Source: Sphingobium sp. V4
GTDB lineage: Bacteria; Pseudomonadota; Alphaproteobacteria; Sphingomonadales; Sphingomonadaceae
DNA: 64,000 nt
Assembly: GCF_029590555.1 (NCBI RefSeq)
Contig: NZ_CP081001.1
Span: 1-64,000, forward strand
Direction of reading: 5' to 3'
This document shows, piece after piece, positions 1-9,370 of the stretch. Position numbers and translations under genes: made by a program. Position 1 is the stretch's first letter, and every line of letters begins with the position of its first letter. The notes beneath the pieces were generated by a model. The model did not search any database, was not told where the DNA came from, and was given only the letters and a program-made list of their open reading frames with translations.

Positions 1-1401
1 ATGAAGGACAGGGCAGCAGTGGTTGGTCGACGGGCATTGGAAACGCAGGATATGGCTGGCCTGGAGTCCGCCTGGACTGCCATCCGCGCCGGTTTGCGCC
101 GCGATCTGGGTGCGCGCCTGTTCGACCAGTGGCTGAAGCCCGCCCGCTTGGGTGACTATTGCTCCGAATCGCAGACGCTCGACCTGTTCGTCGCGACCGA
201 CTTCAGCGCCAATTTCGTTTCGGGCCAGTTCGGCGATCGCCTGCGCATGGCATGGCGCAGCGCTGGCGTCGGCGTGCGGGAAGTACGCGTGCGGCGCGCA
301 CCCGACGCCACTGGCCCGCGCCTGCTGGAAGTCGTGCATCTCGAACCGGCCGCAACCGAGCCGGCCGAATCGCCGATCGCCTCCAATTTCCAGCCGCGCC
401 ATGGCTTTGCCGAATTCGTCGTGGGCGAAACCAACCGGCTCGCCTTTTCCGCGGCCCAGGCGATGGCGGGCGAAGCCCAGCCGCGCTTCACCCCGCTCTT
501 CATCCATGGCGCCACCGGCCAGGGGAAGACGCATCTGCTCCACGCGATCGCGGCGGCCTTTTCCGCGCACTCGCCTTCGGAGCCGGTCCTTTACATGTCG
601 GCCGAGCGTTTCATGGTCGAATTCGTGAGCGCGATGCGCGCCAACGAGACGATGGCGTTCAAGGCGCGGCTGCGCGCGGCGCGCCTGCTGCTGATCGACG
701 ATGTCCAGTTCATCGCGGGCAAGGGATCGACGCAGGAGGAGTTTCTGCACACGATCAACGACCTGATCGACACGGGCGCGCGGATCGTCGTGACCGCCGA
801 CCGGGCGCCGCAGATGCTCGAATCGATCGACGCGCGCATCCTGTCGCGCCTGGCGGGTGGTCTCGTCGCCGACATCCGTCCGGCCGATCTCGACCTGCGA
901 CTCGCCATCCTCGAATCGAAGCGCGCCGTCGCCGGCGATCCCCCGGTGCCCGATGCCGTGATCGACTTCCTCGCGCGCTCGATTCGCTCGAACGTGCGCG
1001 AGCTGGAGGGGGCCTTCAACAAGCTGGTCGCCTATGGCCAGCTGACCGGCCGCTCGATCGACCTCGACTTCGCGCAGGGGATGCTGGCCGACGCAGTGCG
1101 CGCCAACGCCCGCCGCGTTACCGTGGACGAGATTCAGAAGGCCTGCGCGGCCCATTTCAAGATCGATCCGTCCGAGATGCGCTCCAAGCGCCGCGCCCGC
1201 GCGGTCGCCCGTCCGCGCCAGGTCGCCATGTATCTCGCCAAGAAGATGACGCCGCGATCGCTGCCCGAAATCGGCCGTATCTTCGGCGGGCGCGATCACA
1301 GCACGGTGATTCACGCGGTACGCACGATCGAGGCGCTGCGCGAGAGCAATCCCGACATGGACGCCGACGTCCGCGCGCTGCTGCGCCAGCTGGAGGGCTG
1401 A
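1..1401 (+). CDS. dnaA: Chromosomal replication initiator DnaA
   Basis: Replication initiator that binds DnaA boxes at the origin and opens it. The protein has the family layout: a short domain I (about residues 21-90), a short linker, an AAA+ domain with Walker A GATGQGKT at 170-177 and Walker B LLLIDD near 229-234, sensor region NVRELEGAFN near 331-340, and the C-terminal DNA-binding domain with the DnaA signature RDHSTVIHAVRTI at 431-443. At 466 codons from the first base it is full length. The window begins exactly at an ATG, so the true start could be that codon, an upstream one, or the internal ATG at 52, which begins MAGLESAW just before domain I. Function is certain; the start is not. 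Confidence 0.96.
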   Translation: MKDRAAVVGRRALETQDMAGLESAWTAIRAGLRRDLGARLFDQWLKPARLGDYCSESQTLDLFVATDFSANFVSGQFGDRLRMAWRSAGVGVREVRVRRAPDATGPRLLEVVHLEPAATEPAESPIASNFQPRHGFAEFVVGETNRLAFSAAQAMAGEAQPRFTPLFIHGATGQGKTHLLHAIAAAFSAHSPSEPVLYMSAERFMVEFVSAMRANETMAFKARLRAARLLLIDDVQFIAGKGSTQEEFLHTINDLIDTGARIVVTADRAPQMLESIDARILSRLAGGLVADIRPADLDLRLAILESKRAVAGDPPVPDAVIDFLARSIRSNVRELEGAFNKLVAYGQLTGRSIDLDFAQGMLADAVRANARRVTVDEIQKACAAHFKIDPSEMRSKRRARAVARPRQVAMYLAKKMTPRSLPEIGRIFGGRDHSTVIHAVRTIEALRESNPDMDADVRALLRQLEG

Positions 1402-1443
1402 CGGCCCTCTGGCGCTGGCCACATGATCGGCTAGGCTGGCGCG

Positions 1444-2052
1444 ATGATTCGCCAGTTCGCCCTTTTCCTGCTCGCCGCCCTCAGCCTGTCCCCTGCGATT
1501 GCGCAGTCGGAGCCAGCTGCGCCCAATCCCGCCGACGTCCGGGTCGCGCTCGATACCGAGAGGGGGCGGATCGTCGTCGCCGTCCACATCGACAGGGCGC
1601 CGATCACCGCCGGCAATTTCCTGAAATATGTCGATCAGAAGCGGCTCGACGGCACTCAATTCTATCGCGGCGTCGGCGCGGCGGACTATGGCTTCGTTCA
1701 GGGCGGGGCGCAGAATGATCCGAAGCGGATTCTTCCGCCCATCCGGCATGAGCCGACGACGCAGACCGGCCTCACCCATGATGAGGGGGCGCTGTCGATG
1801 GCGCGCTACGCGCCGGGCAGCGCGACCGGGGATTTCTTCGTGGTGCTGGGCAAGATGCCGGCGATGGACGCGCAGCCGCAATCCGCCGGCGACAATCAGG
1901 GCTTCGCCGTCTTCGCCCATGTGGTCGATGGGCTGGACGTGGTGAAGGCGATCCTGGTCGCGCCCAAGTCCCCGACCAGGGGGGAAGGGGTAATGAAGGG
2001 GCAGATGCTGGAGACGCCGGTCAAGATCCTCACCGCGCGCCGACTGCCCTGA
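1444..2052 (+). CDS. Secreted peptidyl-prolyl cis-trans isomerase (cyclophilin type)
   Basis: Cyclophilin-family prolyl isomerase that should help fold exported proteins. Residues 1-20 form a Sec signal peptide (MIRQFALFLLAAL, ending SPAIA before QSEP), which places the enzyme in the periplasm. The body has cyclophilin core features: an RGRIVVAVHIDRAPITAGNF segment, a FYRGV...GFVQGG stretch and a glycine-rich middle (GALSMAR, GDFFVVLG). The 202-residue length fits a bacterial single-domain PpiA-like enzyme with a signal peptide. It starts 42 bases after dnaA on the same strand and may share its transcript. The family assignment is clear; the exact orthologue is not. Confidence 0.88.
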   Translation: MIRQFALFLLAALSLSPAIAQSEPAAPNPADVRVALDTERGRIVVAVHIDRAPITAGNFLKYVDQKRLDGTQFYRGVGAADYGFVQGGAQNDPKRILPPIRHEPTTQTGLTHDEGALSMARYAPGSATGDFFVVLGKMPAMDAQPQSAGDNQGFAVFAHVVDGLDVVKAILVAPKSPTRGEGVMKGQMLETPVKILTARRLP

Positions 2053-2055
2053 ATA

Positions 2056-3282
2056 TTATTCTCTGTACCCTCGGTCGATGATTCGCGCCGCCGCCATGTC
2101 GGCGGTCACATTACCCACGGTGCGGAAGATGTCGGGCACCGTTTCCACGGCCAGCAACAGCGGCAGCGCCTCGACCGGCACCCCCATGGCCAGGCAGATC
2201 GGGCCGGTGGTGGTGAAGAAGGTGATCTGGCTGGGCAGGCCCACCGCCGCCAGGCTGACGATCGCCGCTACCGCCACGCCCATGACGAGCTGCGTCGGCC
2301 CCAGCGCCACGCCGTTCATGGCGGCCACATAGAGGGCCACGCCCAGATTGGCGGGCGGGCTGGTGATGCGGAACAGCGAGATGGCCAGCGGCAGCACGAT
2401 GCTGCGGCTGGTTTCGCGCACCGCGAGCGGCCCGTCGCTCGCCTGGATCATGGCGGGCAGGGAGGCGATCGAGCTTTGCGTCGAGAAGGCTATAGCCTGC
2501 GCGGGGAAAGCGGCGCGGGCGAAGCGGCCGGGGGCGATGCGGCCCATGATGACGACCAGCGGATAGACCAGCAGCGTCACGATGACGCAGATCAGCACGA
2601 TGAAGCCGATATAGTGGAGCAGCGCACCTGCCGTGGCCAGGCCCGATCGCGCACCCGCCACCAGCGCCAGTGCGAAGACGCCGATCGGCGCGAGCCACAG
2701 CACCCAGTTTACCACCACCAACAGCGCATCGGCCAGAGCGTCGAACAGGCCGGTGAGCTGGCCGCGTCGTTCCTCTGCGATGCGCGTCACCGCAAAGCCG
2801 AAGACCAGCGCGAACAGGACGACGGCGACGACCTGCCCATCGGCGGCGGATTTCAGCGGATTGACCGGGATGAAGCCCAGCAGCCATTCGGCCGAGGGCC
2901 GCATGTCGGGCACGTCGGTAACGGGCCCGGCGCCTGCAAGCGCGCCGACCGCGCCGGCCGGAACGGGCCAGAGGTGCAGCATCAGCGGTCCGACCAGCGC
3001 CGCAACGCCGGCCGACCCGACCAGCAGGATCGCGAACAGGCCGATCGCCCGGCCCGCCATGCCGCTGCTGCGGGCCGTGGTCGCCGCCTGGGCGATGCCC
3101 GTCACCAGCAAGGCGAAGATCAGGGGGATGAGCGGCATCTGGAGGCCGCCGAGCCAAGCCTTGCCCACCGGTTGGGCGATGGCCACTACATCCGCTTCCC
3201 AGGGTCCGCCCCATTCGGCGAGTGTGATGCCGCAGGCCAGCCCCGCGACGAGGGCGATCAGGATGCGGACGGTCAAGGACAT
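2056..3282 (-). CDS. Dicarboxylate/amino acid:cation symporter (DAACS family)
   Basis: Inner-membrane secondary transporter of the GltP/DctA type, importing dicarboxylates or acidic/neutral amino acids with protons or sodium. The 408-residue protein is hydrophobic throughout, starting with a transmembrane helix (MSLTVRILIALVAGLACG). It carries the serine-rich re-entrant loop FSTQSSIASLPAM typical of the family and an asparagine-containing VAAMNGVALGP segment in the position of the transport-domain NMDGT motif. It converges with the cyclophilin gene (stops 3 bases apart). The substrate cannot be read from sequence; the NMDGT-like motif is diverged, so this may be a less-studied subgroup. Confidence 0.85.
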   Translation of the reverse strand: MSLTVRILIALVAGLACGITLAEWGGPWEADVVAIAQPVGKAWLGGLQMPLIPLIFALLVTGIAQAATTARSSGMAGRAIGLFAILLVGSAGVAALVGPLMLHLWPVPAGAVGALAGAGPVTDVPDMRPSAEWLLGFIPVNPLKSAADGQVVAVVLFALVFGFAVTRIAEERRGQLTGLFDALADALLVVVNWVLWLAPIGVFALALVAGARSGLATAGALLHYIGFIVLICVIVTLLVYPLVVIMGRIAPGRFARAAFPAQAIAFSTQSSIASLPAMIQASDGPLAVRETSRSIVLPLAISLFRITSPPANLGVALYVAAMNGVALGPTQLVMGVAVAAIVSLAAVGLPSQITFFTTTGPICLAMGVPVEALPLLLAVETVPDIFRTVGNVTADMAAARIIDRGYRE

Positions 3283-3370
3283 GGACGGCTTTCCCCTTCT
3301 CTGGTCCGCATCGCTCAGGGCAGACGGACCGGTCCAGTCTAGGCCGCCATGTCCTTAGAACAACAGAAGA

Positions 3371-4588
3371 TTATTCGCCGAAGCCACGCGGGGCAGGATC
3401 GACGACCGACAGGGCGCCCGCCCCCACTTCGCTGACTTCCAGCGCGCGTTCGGCAATGCCGCCACGGGTGAAGCGGAAGGCGCCGTCAATGCCGGAAAAG
3501 CCGCCCGCGTCGCGCAGCCGGGCATTGGGGAAGGGGCTGCCCGGCTTCCAGTCCTGCGCGATCCGCACTGTCAGCAGTACGGCGTCATAGCCGAGCGAAG
3601 ACAGGCGGAAGGGCGCGCTGCCGTAGCGGGCGCGATATTTGTTGGCGAGTTGGCCATAGAGCGTGTCCGACACGCTGGCGAACCAGGCGCCGCGCAGCAC
3701 TGGGCTGGACGCCAGCGCGGTGTCCGTGTTCCACAGTTCCGTGCCCAACAGCCGGGCGCTCGCGCCGCCATTTTTCCGGACGATCGGCGCGACCTGCAAC
3801 GCCACCCGGCCGCTGTCGGCGATCAGCAGCGCGTCATAGCTGGACGAAGCCTGCAACTTCTTGACCGCCGCCGTGATCGACGCGGGCGACCGGTCGAAGC
3901 TCTGCATCGACACCACCGTTCCGCCGGCCTGCTCGACCGCGCGCAGCAGCGCATTGCCGGCGCGTTCGCCATAGGTGCCGCGCGGCACCAGCGCGCCGAA
4001 CCGGCTCAGTCCCTTGCCGCGCGCAAAGCCGACGACCCGCTCGATCGACTGGTTGGGATTATAGCCCATGATGTAGACGCCGCTGCCGGCGATGCTGGCG
4101 TCGTTGGAAAAGCTGATCACCGGCACATTGGCGCGCGCCGCGATCGGTCCGACCACACGCGCATCCTCCGCCAGCAACGGGCCCAGGATCAGGCGATTGC
4201 CCTCGGCCAGCGCCCGGTTCACGGCCGCCGCCGCACCCAGCGCGGTGTCATAGGTGGTGATCCGCACCTTGTCGGTCCGGGTATCGAGCAGCGCCAGCGT
4301 CGTGGCGTTGGCGATCGACTGGCCGACCCCGGCATTGGGGCCGCTCATCGGTACCAGCAACGCCACGCGATGGCGGGTCGTGTCGGTGGGCAGGCCCTGC
4401 GTCACGTCCGGCCCGGTCGGCTGGGCAGGGCCGCTGGGGGCCGCCGGCGCCGGCCCCTTGGGCACGATCGACTGACAGGCGGCGAGGAACAGGGCTGCCC
4501 CCATGAAGGCGATCCGCGCGCCCCGTTTCATTGCGGCGAACACATGGGTTTGCCGGGGGGCTTGCCGGGCGGCATCCGTCTCTGTCAT
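3371..4588 (-). CDS. LppC/penicillin-binding-protein-activator-like lipoprotein
   Basis: Predicted lipoprotein with a type-1 periplasmic-binding fold, related to the LpoA/LppC proteins that activate penicillin-binding proteins. The fold shows as HRVALLVPMSGPNAGVGQSI, the ILGPLLAEDARVV segment and YGERAGNALLRAVEQAGG. A lipobox (FLAAC) lies near residue 38, so the N-terminal region is unusually long if translation starts here. An alternative ATG at 4531 would give a normal lipoprotein signal (MKRGARIAFMGAALFLAAC). The upstream start is chosen because AAGGA lies six bases before it, whereas no Shine-Dalgarno precedes 4531. Divergent from rsmI, a common arrangement in alphaproteobacteria. Activator function is inferred from family and location. 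Confidence 0.82.
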   Translation of the reverse strand: MTETDAARQAPRQTHVFAAMKRGARIAFMGAALFLAACQSIVPKGPAPAAPSGPAQPTGPDVTQGLPTDTTRHRVALLVPMSGPNAGVGQSIANATTLALLDTRTDKVRITTYDTALGAAAAVNRALAEGNRLILGPLLAEDARVVGPIAARANVPVISFSNDASIAGSGVYIMGYNPNQSIERVVGFARGKGLSRFGALVPRGTYGERAGNALLRAVEQAGGTVVSMQSFDRSPASITAAVKKLQASSSYDALLIADSGRVALQVAPIVRKNGGASARLLGTELWNTDTALASSPVLRGAWFASVSDTLYGQLANKYRARYGSAPFRLSSLGYDAVLLTVRIAQDWKPGSPFPNARLRDAGGFSGIDGAFRFTRGGIAERALEVSEVGAGALSVVDPAPRGFGE

Positions 4589-4599
4589 CTGGCGTCCTT

Positions 4600-5442
4600 A
4601 TGGAAACTCGAAATTCAGGGCTTGAGCCGGGGCTTTACATTGTTGCGGGGCCGATCGGCAACCTCGGAGACCTTACGCCGCGCGGCGCCGAAGTCCTGCG
4701 GCTGGCCGATGTGATCGCCGTGGAAGATACACGGGTGAGCGCACGGCTGCTGCGTCATGCCGGGTCGGATCGGCCGATGATTCCCTATCATGACCATAGC
4801 GCCGAAAATGTGCGCCAGCGGTTGGTGGAGCGGATGGCGGGGGAATCGGTCGCGCTGCTGTCGGACGCGGGCACGCCGCTCATCTCCGATCCGGGCTACA
4901 AGCTGGTGCGCGATGCGCGCGCCGCCGGGCGCAAGATCACGACCCTGCCTGGTCCCAGCGCGGCGATCGCGGCGCTGACGCTGTCCGGCCTGCCGACCGA
5001 CCGCTTCCTCTTCATGGGTTTCCTGCCGGCCAAGGCGAAGGCGCGGGGCGATACGTTGAACGAGGTGGCCGCATTGCGGGCGACGCTGGTCTTCTACGAA
5101 AGCGGCCCGCGCCTGTCGGAGAGCCTGTCCGCCATGGCTGCGCATCTGGGCGACCGGGACGCGGCGGTCAGCCGGGAGATCAGCAAGGCGTTCGAGGAAA
5201 CGGCGACCGGCACCCTCACGGACCTGTCCGCCCGCTACGCTGACGCGCCGCCCAAGGGAGAGATTGTCGTCATCGTCGGCCCGCCCGGCGAGTCTCCGCC
5301 GCCCAGCCCCGAGGATGCGGACGCCGCGCTGCTGGAGGCGATGGCGCGTCTGCCCGTGTCGAAGGCGGCGGGCGAGGTGGCGAAGAAATTCGGCCTCGAC
5401 CGTCGGACCCTCTATGACCGGGCGATGGAATTGAAGGGGTGA
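4600..5442 (+). CDS. rsmI: 16S rRNA (cytidine(1402)-2'-O)-methyltransferase
   Basis: SAM-dependent methyltransferase that 2'-O-methylates C1402 of 16S rRNA. The 280-residue product has the tetrapyrrole-methylase-type fold: GLYIVAGPIGNLGDLTPRG near the N-terminus, VEDTR, the SAM-site stretch LLSDAGTPLISDPG around 86-99, and LPGPSAAIAALTLSGLP. The open frame extends upstream to 4531, but the start at 4600 gives the normal family N-terminus and avoids the divergent lipoprotein gene. The stop overlaps the next start by four bases (GTGA), so rsmI and yraN are translationally coupled, the usual order in proteobacteria. Confidence 0.94.
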   Translation: METRNSGLEPGLYIVAGPIGNLGDLTPRGAEVLRLADVIAVEDTRVSARLLRHAGSDRPMIPYHDHSAENVRQRLVERMAGESVALLSDAGTPLISDPGYKLVRDARAAGRKITTLPGPSAAIAALTLSGLPTDRFLFMGFLPAKAKARGDTLNEVAALRATLVFYESGPRLSESLSAMAAHLGDRDAAVSREISKAFEETATGTLTDLSARYADAPPKGEIVVIVGPPGESPPPSPEDADAALLEAMARLPVSKAAGEVAKKFGLDRRTLYDRAMELKG

Positions 5443-5792
5443 GCCGCCAACAGGCGGAAAGGCGCGGGCGGCAGGCCGAACGCATCGCCGGCTGGTGGTT
5501 GCGCCTGAAAGGCTGGCAGATTGTCGGCCGGCGGATGCGGACACCGGCGGGAGAGGTCGATCTGGTCGCGCGTCGGGGATCGATGCTGGCCTTCGTCGAG
5601 GTGAAGGCGCGCGGATCGACGGCGGAACTCGATCAGGCGATCGACGAACGGCGGCTGGCGCGGGTCGCGGCGGCGGCGGACATCCTCTGGCACCAGCTGG
5701 CAAAACCCGGTGACGACATGCGAATCGACGTCATCCTCCTTGCGCCGGGCCGCCCGCCACGCCATCTGGCCAATGTCTGGCATGGGGGGTGA
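5439..5792 (+). CDS. YraN family (UPF0102) nuclease-like protein
   Basis: Small protein of the UPF0102/YraN family, which has a restriction-endonuclease-like fold and no settled function. The fold's motif is visible as GEVDLVARRGSMLAFVEVKAR (Asp followed by Glu-x-Lys, residues about 38-58). At 117 residues it is the usual length. It starts with GTG overlapping the rsmI stop, and rsmI-yraN pairing is conserved across proteobacteria, often followed by gshB as here. A DNA-processing role is only a family inference. Confidence 0.9.
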   Translation: MSRQQAERRGRQAERIAGWWLRLKGWQIVGRRMRTPAGEVDLVARRGSMLAFVEVKARGSTAELDQAIDERRLARVAAAADILWHQLAKPGDDMRIDVILLAPGRPPRHLANVWHGG

Positions 5793-5846
5793 TCGTCTAC
5801 CCCGTCAACCATCCCGAAATGTCGTCGTTAGTGGAAGGTTTTCTGA

Positions 5847-6821
5847 ATGACCGAACTCAACCCCCTGACCGTCGCCGTGCAGATGGACCCGATGGAGGGT
5901 ATCAGGATCGCGGGCGATTCGACCTTTCACATCATGCTGGCGGGGCAGGCGCGCGGGCATCGGCTCTATCATTATCTGGCGCCTGACCTGACCTTGTCCG
6001 ACGGACGCGTACTGGCCAGGGCGCGGCCGGTGAAGGTGCAGAAGGTGGATGGCGACCATTTCGCTTTCGGCCCGGAGGAGGTGATCGACCTCGGCCGTGA
6101 CGTCGATGTCGTGCTGATGCGGCAGGACCCGCCATTCGACCTCAGCTATATCACCGCCACCCATCTGCTCGAACGGGTGCAGGAAGAGACGCTGGTGGTG
6201 AACGATCCGGCCAGCGTCCGCAACGCGCCCGAAAAGCTGTTCGTGCTCGACTATGCGCGTTTCATGCCGCCGACAATGATCACGCGCGACCTGGCGCAGG
6301 TAAGGCGCTTCCTCGCCGAGCATGGCGAGATCGTGGTGAAGCCGCTCTACGGCAATGCCGGCAATGCGGTGTTCCATGTCGGCCAGTCGGGGGCGAACCT
6401 GTCCGCGCTGGTGGAACTGTTCAATGCTTCCTGGGTCGAACCCTTCATGGTCCAGGCCTTCATCCCCGGCGTCGCGGAGGGCGACAAGCGCATCGTCCTG
6501 ATCGACGGAGACGTCGCGGGCGCGGTCAACCGCATTCCCGGCAAGGGCGAGATACGGTCGAACCTGGCCGTCGGCGGATCGGCCGCCAAGACGGAACTGA
6601 CCGAGAAGGAACGCGAAATCTGCGCCGCGCTTGGTCCGGAACTCAAGGCGCGCGGGCTGCTCTTCGTGGGGATCGACGTGATCGGCGGGCAATGGCTGAC
6701 CGAAATCAACGTGACTTCGCCCACCGGGATCGTGTCGATCGACGGTTTTGACGGCACCGATACCGGCGGCATGATCTGGGACGCGATCGACGCCCGGCTG
6801 GCGCTGCGCGCGGCGGACTAG
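5847..6821 (+). CDS. gshB: Glutathione synthetase
   Basis: ATP-grasp ligase that joins gamma-glutamylcysteine and glycine to make glutathione in the cytoplasm. The 324-residue protein matches the prokaryotic GshB layout: N-terminal TVAVQMDPMEGI, the substrate segment MRQDPPFDLSYITATHLLE (about 90-108), NDPASVRNAPEKLF, the ATP-grasp loop VVKPLYGNAGNAVFHV (about 165-180), RIVLIDGD and the C-terminal INVTSPTGI metal/ATP site. It follows rsmI-yraN on the same strand with a 54-base gap, the classic rsmI-yraN-gshB order. Confidence 0.95.
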   Translation: MTELNPLTVAVQMDPMEGIRIAGDSTFHIMLAGQARGHRLYHYLAPDLTLSDGRVLARARPVKVQKVDGDHFAFGPEEVIDLGRDVDVVLMRQDPPFDLSYITATHLLERVQEETLVVNDPASVRNAPEKLFVLDYARFMPPTMITRDLAQVRRFLAEHGEIVVKPLYGNAGNAVFHVGQSGANLSALVELFNASWVEPFMVQAFIPGVAEGDKRIVLIDGDVAGAVNRIPGKGEIRSNLAVGGSAAKTELTEKEREICAALGPELKARGLLFVGIDVIGGQWLTEINVTSPTGIVSIDGFDGTDTGGMIWDAIDARLALRAAD

Positions 6822-6904
6822 TCAACGACCTGTATTGAACGGAGGGGGAGGACGCGCGTTATCACCACCGTTCGTGTCCCTGAGAACCGAGTGAGCATAT
6901 ATTC

Positions 6905-7504
6905 ATGACCGACTGGGTTCTCCGCCTGATCGATGCGGGCGGTTATTGGGGCATCTTCGTCCTGATGATCCTCGAAAATGTCTTTCCGCCCATCCCGTCC
7001 GAACTCATCATGGGGATCGGGGGCATCCGCGTCGGGCAGGGGCGGATGGAGATGGGCTGGCTGCTCTTCGCCGGGACGCTGGGCACCACGGTCGGCAATT
7101 ATTTCTGGTATCTGGTCGGCCATGTATTGGGGTTTGCGCGCCTGAAGCCCCTGGTCGACCGCTATGGCCGCTGGGCGACACTGGAATGGCACGATGTCGA
7201 GGCGCTCGACCGGCTGTTCGGCAAATATGGGCAGATCGTCGTGTTCGTCTTCCGCTTCATGCCCGCGCTGCGCACCATGATTTCGCTGCCAGCGGGCCTC
7301 TTCCGCATGGGCCATGTCCGCTTCCTGCTCTGGACCGCCGGGGGCGCACTGATCTGGAACATCATCCTGGCCTATGCGGGATTCATCCTGGGCCGCAACT
7401 TCCGTGAGATCGACGCCTATGTCGGCCCGGCCGCGACTGCCTGCGTCGTCGGCGCGATCATCCTCTATCTCTGGCGGCTGGCGACCTGGCGGCCCAGGGG
7501 CTGA
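6905..7504 (+). CDS. DedA family inner-membrane protein
   Basis: Integral membrane protein of the DedA (SNARE-associated/VTT) superfamily; members act in phospholipid or undecaprenyl-phosphate flipping and membrane homeostasis. Family features are the N-terminal helix with ILENVFPPIPSELIMGIGG, the GTTVGNYFWYLVGH segment and the re-entrant VFVFRFMPALRTMISLPAGLFRM stretch, which contains the conserved Arg-Phe-x-Pro. Length 199 is typical. It stands alone, converging on xerC with a 4-base gap. The specific lipid substrate is not readable. Confidence 0.88.
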   Translation: MTDWVLRLIDAGGYWGIFVLMILENVFPPIPSELIMGIGGIRVGQGRMEMGWLLFAGTLGTTVGNYFWYLVGHVLGFARLKPLVDRYGRWATLEWHDVEALDRLFGKYGQIVVFVFRFMPALRTMISLPAGLFRMGHVRFLLWTAGGALIWNIILAYAGFILGRNFREIDAYVGPAATACVVGAIILYLWRLATWRPRG

Positions 7505-7508
7505 TCGA

Positions 7509-8414
7509 TCACGCCCTGGGATGGGCGTTGCGATAGATGTCGAGCAGGTGGGCGGCGTCGACCTGGGTATAGATTTGCGTGGACGACAGGCTGGCATGGC
7601 CCAGCAGTTCCTGCAAGCTGCGCAGGTCCGCGCCGCGACCCAGCAGATGCGTCGCGAAACTGTGGCGCAGCGCGTGCGGCGTAGTCCGGTCCGACAGGCC
7701 CAGTCGCCCGCGTGCGCCCTGCACCGCGCGCCGGATCAGCGCGGGGGACAGCGGTCCGCCCCGCGCGCCCCGGAACAGCGGCTCGTCGCGGGCCATGGGA
7801 TAGGGGCAGGCGTCGACATAGGCGTAGACCGCCTCGGCCACCTGCGGCAGTAGCGGCACGATCCGGGTCTTGCCTCGCTTGCCGGTGACGCGCAGCGTTT
7901 CGCCCAGTGGCAGGATGTCGCCCTTGAGGCCCATCGCCTCGCCGATGCGCAGTCCCGCGCCATAGAGGAGCAGCAGCACCGCCCAGTCGCGCGCGCCGAT
8001 CCAGCCTTCCCGCGCAGTTTCGGCGATGTCCGCGGCCAGCGCCACCGCCTCGTCGGGGGATATGGGGCGGGGCAGGCCGCGCTTGACCCTCGGTCCCTTG
8101 AGCTGCGGCAGTTTCGCGTCCTGGCCGCCGATGAATTTCAGGAAGCCACGCACTGCCGATAATTCGCGCGCCGCCGACAGATTGCCGATCCCGTCCATCC
8201 GCCGGCTGGTCAGAAAGGCGCGCAGGTCCGCCTGGTCGAGACTGGCCAGTGCCGCCGCGGTGACGGCCGCGCCGCGATGCTCCGCCAGAAAGGCGATCAG
8301 CCGCTCCGCCGTCGCCACATAGGCCCGCACCGTATGGAGGGAGCGCCGCCGGTCGAGCGCCAGATGCTGGCGCCAGCGTTCGACGAGCGATGGGGAGAGG
8401 GTGGCGGACATCAT
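7509..8414 (-). CDS. xerC: Tyrosine recombinase XerC
   Basis: Site-specific recombinase that resolves chromosome dimers at dif together with XerD. The 301-residue protein has an N-terminal SAM-like core-binding domain (about 5-95) and a C-terminal catalytic domain with the full active site: Arg156 (GAGLRIGE), Lys182 (GKRGKTR), His247 and Arg250 (PHALRHSF), His273 (LLGHASL) and nucleophile Tyr282 (IYTQV). No attachment sites or cargo genes surround it, so it is a housekeeping Xer protein and not an island integrase. Confidence 0.93.
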   Translation of the reverse strand: MMSATLSPSLVERWRQHLALDRRRSLHTVRAYVATAERLIAFLAEHRGAAVTAAALASLDQADLRAFLTSRRMDGIGNLSAARELSAVRGFLKFIGGQDAKLPQLKGPRVKRGLPRPISPDEAVALAADIAETAREGWIGARDWAVLLLLYGAGLRIGEAMGLKGDILPLGETLRVTGKRGKTRIVPLLPQVAEAVYAYVDACPYPMARDEPLFRGARGGPLSPALIRRAVQGARGRLGLSDRTTPHALRHSFATHLLGRGADLRSLQELLGHASLSSTQIYTQVDAAHLLDIYRNAHPRA

Positions 8415-8482
8415 GGCACAAGCCTATCAGAGCGTCGAGTGGCAGGACAACCCGCCCTTGAAATCCGCGCCGAAATGGGCAC

Positions 8483-9370
8483 ATGGGAAGCATGGCTACC
8501 CCCTTCGATCCGGCCGCCCTGCCGACCGGACTCCTGATGCCGCTCAGCCCTCTGGTGGCTCGCGTGCTGGCGCCCAATCCGTCGCCCTTCACCTACACAG
8601 GCACCCAGACCTATGTGGTGGGATCAGAAGCGCTCGCGATCGTCGATCCCGGCCCGGACGATGCGGATCATCTGGCCGCGCTGAATGCCGCCATTGCCGA
8701 CCGCCCGGTCGTCGCGATCCTGTGTACGCACACCCATCGCGACCACAGCCCCGCCGCGCGTCCGCTGAGCGAAGCCAGCGGCGCACCGGTCATCGGCTGC
8801 GCACCCCTGACGCTGGAGGATGACGGCCCGCGCGCCGACGCCGCGTTTGACGCCGATTATCGGCCCGACCGCGTGCTGGCCGATGGCGAGCAGGTGCAGG
8901 GGCCGGGCTGGACGCTGGCGGCGGTGGCGACGCCGGGCCATACCTCGAACCATCTCTGTTTCGCGCTGCGCGAGGAAAAGGCACTGCTCACCGGCGATCA
9001 TGTGATGGGCTGGTCGACCAGCGTCATCTCGCCGCCCGATGGCGACATGACCGCCTATATGCGCTCGATGCAGCTGCTGCTCGATCGCGACGACGCGGTC
9101 TATTATCCGGCGCATGGCGATCCGATCGACAATCCGCAGCGGCTGGTGCGGGGCATGATGGGCCATCGCAAGCAGCGCGAGGGGCAGATCGTGCGCTTCC
9201 TCGAACGAAACGGCGACAGCGCCATCCCGGACATGGTGGCCGAAATGTACAAGGGCGTCGATCCGCGCCTGCATCCCGCCGCCGGCCGCTCGGTGCTGGC
9301 GCATCTCATCGATCTGGATGGCCGGGGCATCGCCGCCCCCCTCGGGGACGGGCGATGGCAGATGCGCTGA
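8483..9370 (+). CDS. MBL-fold metallo-hydrolase (LACTB2-like)
   Basis: Zinc hydrolase of the metallo-beta-lactamase superfamily with the HxHxDH motif at 83-88 (THTHRDH), later ligands in TPGHTSNH and LTGDHVMGW, and a C-terminal winged-helix-like tail (GDSAIPDMVAEMYKGVDPRLHPAAGRSVLAHLIDL) as in LACTB2-type proteins. Length 295. LACTB2 relatives include endoribonucleases and thioester hydrolases, so the substrate is open. A second ATG lies at 8492, but GGAAG sits too close to it to decide. It overlaps the following DUF4230 gene by 16 bases, suggesting coupled translation. Confidence 0.85.
   Translation: MGSMATPFDPAALPTGLLMPLSPLVARVLAPNPSPFTYTGTQTYVVGSEALAIVDPGPDDADHLAALNAAIADRPVVAILCTHTHRDHSPAARPLSEASGAPVIGCAPLTLEDDGPRADAAFDADYRPDRVLADGEQVQGPGWTLAAVATPGHTSNHLCFALREEKALLTGDHVMGWSTSVISPPDGDMTAYMRSMQLLLDRDDAVYYPAHGDPIDNPQRLVRGMMGHRKQREGQIVRFLERNGDSAIPDMVAEMYKGVDPRLHPAAGRSVLAHLIDLDGRGIAAPLGDGRWQMR

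Noticed and set aside
7509..8414. Possibility that xerC marks an integrated island
   Set aside because: No flanking direct repeats, tRNA or cargo genes; the protein is a standard housekeeping XerC.
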